From contig OY482852.1 in NCBI GenBank assembly GCA_960531495.1, positions 27,343,621 through 27,407,620 on the forward strand: a DNA stretch of 64,000 bases. The letters are read 5' to 3'. Positions 61,111 through 64,000 of the stretch are shown in pieces. The DNA is from Zeus faber (lineage: Eukaryota > Chordata > Actinopteri > Zeiformes > Zeidae). The stretch's first letter is position 1. Every line of letters starts with the position of its first letter. The position numbers were made by a program, and so were the translations under genes. Below the pieces are notes generated by a model, which did no database searches, had not been told where the DNA came from, and worked only from the letters and a program-made list of their open reading frames with translations.

Positions 61111-61147
<37 letters not shown>

Positions 61148-61322
61148 ATTTTATTTATATAGTACCTTTCATACATAAAATGCAGCTCAAAGTCCTTTAC
61201 TTAAAAGAAAGAAAAAACAAGCCATTAAACGTGTGCGAGCGTATGCATACCTTGGAGGTCTCATGAACGCATTGTATAACGGCAGCCTCCCACCCCCACC
61301 CCCACACCCACCCCCACCCCAC
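60931..61322. repeat. AT-rich flank, (AAT)n and retroposon-tail fragment
   Basis: An AAT array lies at 61114-61145. It is followed by CATTTTATTTATATAGTACC and AGCTCAAAGTCCTTTAC, a fragment related to those at 10200 and 50790. A C-rich CACCC-type stretch (61288-61322) borders the ddc promoter. Confidence 0.6.
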
Positions 61323-61430
61323 CTTGACCGTGGGCACCGCTCCGATTGACTGGCCTGGCTGGGGGGCGGGGCTTAGGAACCAGATAAAAATGGGCCGGTG
61401 TCCTCCCCTGCTTACACTCAGCAACCTGTC
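61323..61430 (+). promoter_or_regulatory. ddc: ddc promoter
   Basis: A GC box (GGGGGGCGGGGCTT, 61361-61374) lies just before an ATAAAAA TATA-like element (61384-61390), preceded by CACCC-rich DNA. About 25-30 bp downstream is the start of the leader CTTACACTCAGCAACC. The order GC box, TATA, leader and donor is internally consistent. The exact start site is inferred. Confidence 0.6.
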
Positions 61431-61507
61431 AGTGTCTCTCTGTCCATTCATCCTAGGAACCAGAGGGAGAGGAGAGGATACATCCACGTCCAAGCCCCGG
61501 ATAATAC
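61415..61507 (+). other. ddc: ddc non-coding exon 1 (inferred)
   Basis: The leader runs to CCCCGGATAATAC at 61507, followed by the donor GTAAGTGC. No ATG-initiated frame of note is present. Vertebrate DDC genes carry a non-coding first exon, which fits. Its 5' limit is approximate. Confidence 0.6.
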
Positions 61508-61957
61508 GTAAGTGCACACACACACACACACATACACACACACACACACACGTGCGCACAGGGATATAATTCAAAAAACGTTTGAATGGGTAAAGCAGTG
61601 GTTTATTTGGTTTAGAGCATGGGGGTCAATGTTCATGTGCGACGGTTTGTCGTTTCTATGAGTTCACTTGCATCATTTGGCTTTTCTTTCATAGGTGCTG
61701 TAAAAGATTTTACATCACACTGCCTCTGCCTCGTAAGCGAACCAAACTAGCCCCACAGTCGTGTGATTGCAGGGTTATGGAAAATTATTTCTAAATGGGA
61801 TTTTGTCTCACCCTACCTTTTGAGACACGCTCAGTTGAATGGTTATTGCAAGCTCAATCTTATGAGGCGAAGTTATCATTTCCTCAGGAAATTAAATTGT
61901 GTCTTTAGCTATATGTCCATGTACTGCCTCGCATTGGCAACATGCTCTTTAATGCAT

Positions 61958-61989
<32 letters not shown>

Positions 61990-62141
61990 TCAGAAGCTTT
62001 TACAGCTGAATTTTACAATGTTAGTTAGCTGCGGAGTTGAACTGTGAACCTACGTCAGCCCTTGCCTTCCCTTTAAGACGGAGATAAGAGGCTCTAATAG
62101 TATTTTCTGCCAGGCAATCAAATAGAGCGCACAAACAGACC

Positions 62142-62229
<88 letters not shown>

Positions 62230-62359
62230 AGATTTCACAAGATTACAGTATGGAGAAGCAAATGAGCCTCCTGCCCTTTTAGACGAATAAATCCCAACCA
62301 TATTGCAAATTTCATTTATATTTTCATCTCAAAAAACATCTGACTGCGTGTTCTGGCAG
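61508..62359 (+). other. ddc: ddc intron 1
   Basis: From GTAAGTGC to the acceptor TGTTCTGGCAG (62349-62359). Contains CA/TG arrays at 61515-61552, 61963-61989 and 62142-62228. Confidence 0.65.
62142..62228. repeat. (CA)n microsatellite in ddc intron 1
   Basis: An uninterrupted CA array of about 87 bp, ending 130 bp before the first coding exon. Confidence 0.95.
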
Positions 62360-62366
62360 CAACAAC

Positions 62367-62567
62367 ATGGACTCAGATGAGTTCCGGCGGCGCGGGAAGG
62401 AGATGGTGGACTACATGGCCGACTACCTGGAGAACATCGAGCAGAGACCCGTGTACCCGGACGTGGAGCCCGGCTACCTGCGCTCCCTGATCCCCTCAGA
62501 GGCTCCGCTGGAGCCCGAGAGCTACGAGGACCTCCTCAGGGACGTGGAGAGGATCATCATGCCTGGG
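62367..62567 (+). CDS. ddc: ddc, aromatic L-amino-acid decarboxylase, first coding exon (partial gene)
   Basis: The ATG at 62367 opens 67 codons: [20 protein letters not shown], then [15 protein letters not shown] and DVERIIMPG, ending in phase 0 at a GTGAGT donor. This matches the N-terminus of vertebrate DDC, a group II pyridoxal-phosphate decarboxylase that makes dopamine from L-DOPA and serotonin from 5-HTP in the cytosol. The exon holds the N-terminal dimer-forming segment; the catalytic Lys and cofactor-binding exons lie past the window. Acceptor TTCTGGCAG at 62351-62359 leaves a seven-base leader (CAACAAC) before the ATG. grb10 directly upstream in the same orientation is the conserved vertebrate order. 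The frame continues into the intron for 32 codons before a stop, but the donor is fixed by the family boundary after IIMPG. Confidence 0.97.
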
Positions 62568-63217
62568 GTGAGTTCAGATATGTCCCCCAATGAAGGGGGC
62601 TTTTACTTTTGTAGAAACATTTCCCCAAGTCTAAGCTGCATTTGTCTGAAATTCTGTCTGCATTGAGAGTGTCAAGGTCCTTTATGTTGAGAAGCCGTTC
62701 CCCCTTTAGATACTTTTTGCACTGAAATAATCCCACGGTACATCACTATCCTGTTCACCACTAAAAATGTCAGAAACATGTATAACTGTACTTATTATTA
62801 TGGCCTAGTAATAGAAAAAGACTCACAAACAATTTGTTCATAGTGAACAAATCTTTTAAATGACTCGGAGTCCGTGAAAAGAGTGGGCAGGTGAGTTGAC
62901 TCACAAACTGAAAATAATTACTGAAGACTAAATTAAAGTCCAAGTCAAAAACAGGCCAATGCATTTGCCATAATTCAAAATGAATGAGACTGATTTACTC
63001 TTCCTTCAAATTCCATCAAAATAAATTATTTTTCCATTCACAACTTAAGAGCCAAACCGACTGCTCTGATTCTTGTTGATCGTTCATCCGAAGTGTTCCC
63101 TAGCTCACCGTACGATACACCAGCTGAATAAATTGGATGATAAAATTTTGATCTTGCCACACAGAAGCTGATTGACATTCTTATTTGACAATAATTACAA
63201 TTTTGAAAATTGTGAAT

Positions 63218-63284
<67 letters not shown>

Positions 63285-64000
63285 TGTGTGTGCGTCTGTG
63301 TGTGGGGAGGGGGGTGTGAATAAGCTTAAGTAACTTAGCTTTAGTAATAAACATCGCTAAACATCAATATTACAGGATTTGTGTTCAAATTCAAAGTGAG
63401 GTGGTTTATCGGTACACATTCACATTTGTTTAGCTCGGTACAAAGAGACTTTTTGTCCAAATCAGCTGTCATTTCATCATTTATTCCAGTAACGATTAAT
63501 GAAATAATTGTATTCAATTCCTCAGGCTTTTTATTACCTTAACCTTCATGTCATAAAAAAAATAAAAACAACAACAAAAAAAGTGCATAGTGCAAAACCA
63601 CCACCTTAGAGGGGACCTAAGATGCTCCTTTTTACACAAGTTTATATAGGTGTCTGAGGTCCCCAAAACATGTGTTTTAAGTTTTTTGTTGAAAATACTA
63701 CTAAGATTATGCATTGTAGTCATTCTAACCTGCCTCTAAATCCATTGTGTTCCTGACGCTCTGCATCTACCTACCTTAGAAACACACAGCATAATTATCT
63801 TTTAAATACCTACATTTTCATGACAGCTTCTTCACGGACAGTTGGTTTGAATTCCTCCTCCTTTGAAAAGATTTGTGCTGGCAATTCCGTGTTATTTCGC
63901 CAGCTGTGGGTGGAGCTAATCAGATGCGGGGCAGTTCTTATTCTACTGAGGCACCAAGTGACGTATGAAGGGATCAAAAATCTTGAATGCCATGTTTCAG
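62568..64000 (+). other. ddc: ddc intron 2, extends past the window
   Basis: AT-rich intron with a (GT)n array at about 63220-63302. The next ddc exon (VTHWHSP... in other vertebrates) was not found before the right edge. Confidence 0.8.
63220..63302. repeat. (GT)n microsatellite
   Basis: GT array with an AATGTG interruption, followed by GGGGAGGGGGG. Confidence 0.93.

Overview
The window is vertebrate nuclear DNA, almost certainly from a teleost fish. It has split genes with GT-AG introns, very long (CA)n/(GT)n microsatellites, and the usual fish mix of decayed Tc1-like, hAT-like, Ty3/gypsy, LINE and retroviral elements. I cannot name the species.

Two protein-coding genes lie on the + strand in the order known from other vertebrates. 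(1) grb10: twelve exons between 21315 and 32704 join without a frame break into 428 codons plus stop. They cover the RA, PH, BPS and SH2 domains of the GRB7/10/14 adaptor family. The usual proline-rich N-terminus was not found. A CCAAT- and GA-rich segment at 19.0-19.9 kb ends in a 15-codon ATG exon (19902-19946) that is phase-compatible with the RA exon, so a short transcript may start inside the window. (2) ddc (aromatic L-amino-acid decarboxylase): promoter near 61.36 kb, non-coding exon 1 ending at 61507, and first coding exon at 62367-62567. The rest of ddc lies past the right edge.

Layout. 1-19 kb: no host gene recognised; a MITE-like and a hAT-like element, a deleted Ty3/gypsy element with both LTRs (5394-9093), a Tc1-like fossil (11982-13224), an orphan SANT/trihelix ORF (15941-16192), a hAT remnant and several microsatellites. 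19-33.6 kb: grb10. 33.6-61.3 kb: intergenic region with a tail-to-tail inverted duplication of a HECT-ligase gene fragment (38946-41422), two oppositely oriented copies of one Tc1-like family (43.07-44.65 and 47.39-48.91 kb), and a mosaic at 49.7-57.8 kb. The mosaic holds a retroviral env tail plus LTR, two gypsy RT fragments, a LINE of the restriction-like-endonuclease type, an L1-type LINE tail, an LTR/primer-binding-site fragment and an antisense gag fragment. 61.3-64 kb: start of ddc.

GRB10 is a cytoplasmic adaptor that dampens insulin/IGF1 receptor signalling. DDC makes dopamine and serotonin. They are long-standing neighbours and are not known to act in one pathway. I found no CRISPR array, rRNA or tRNA gene. 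The unusual items are the short grb10 start, the HECT palindrome, a 69-bp in-frame repeat insertion in a Tc1 transposase, and the composite retroelement block.
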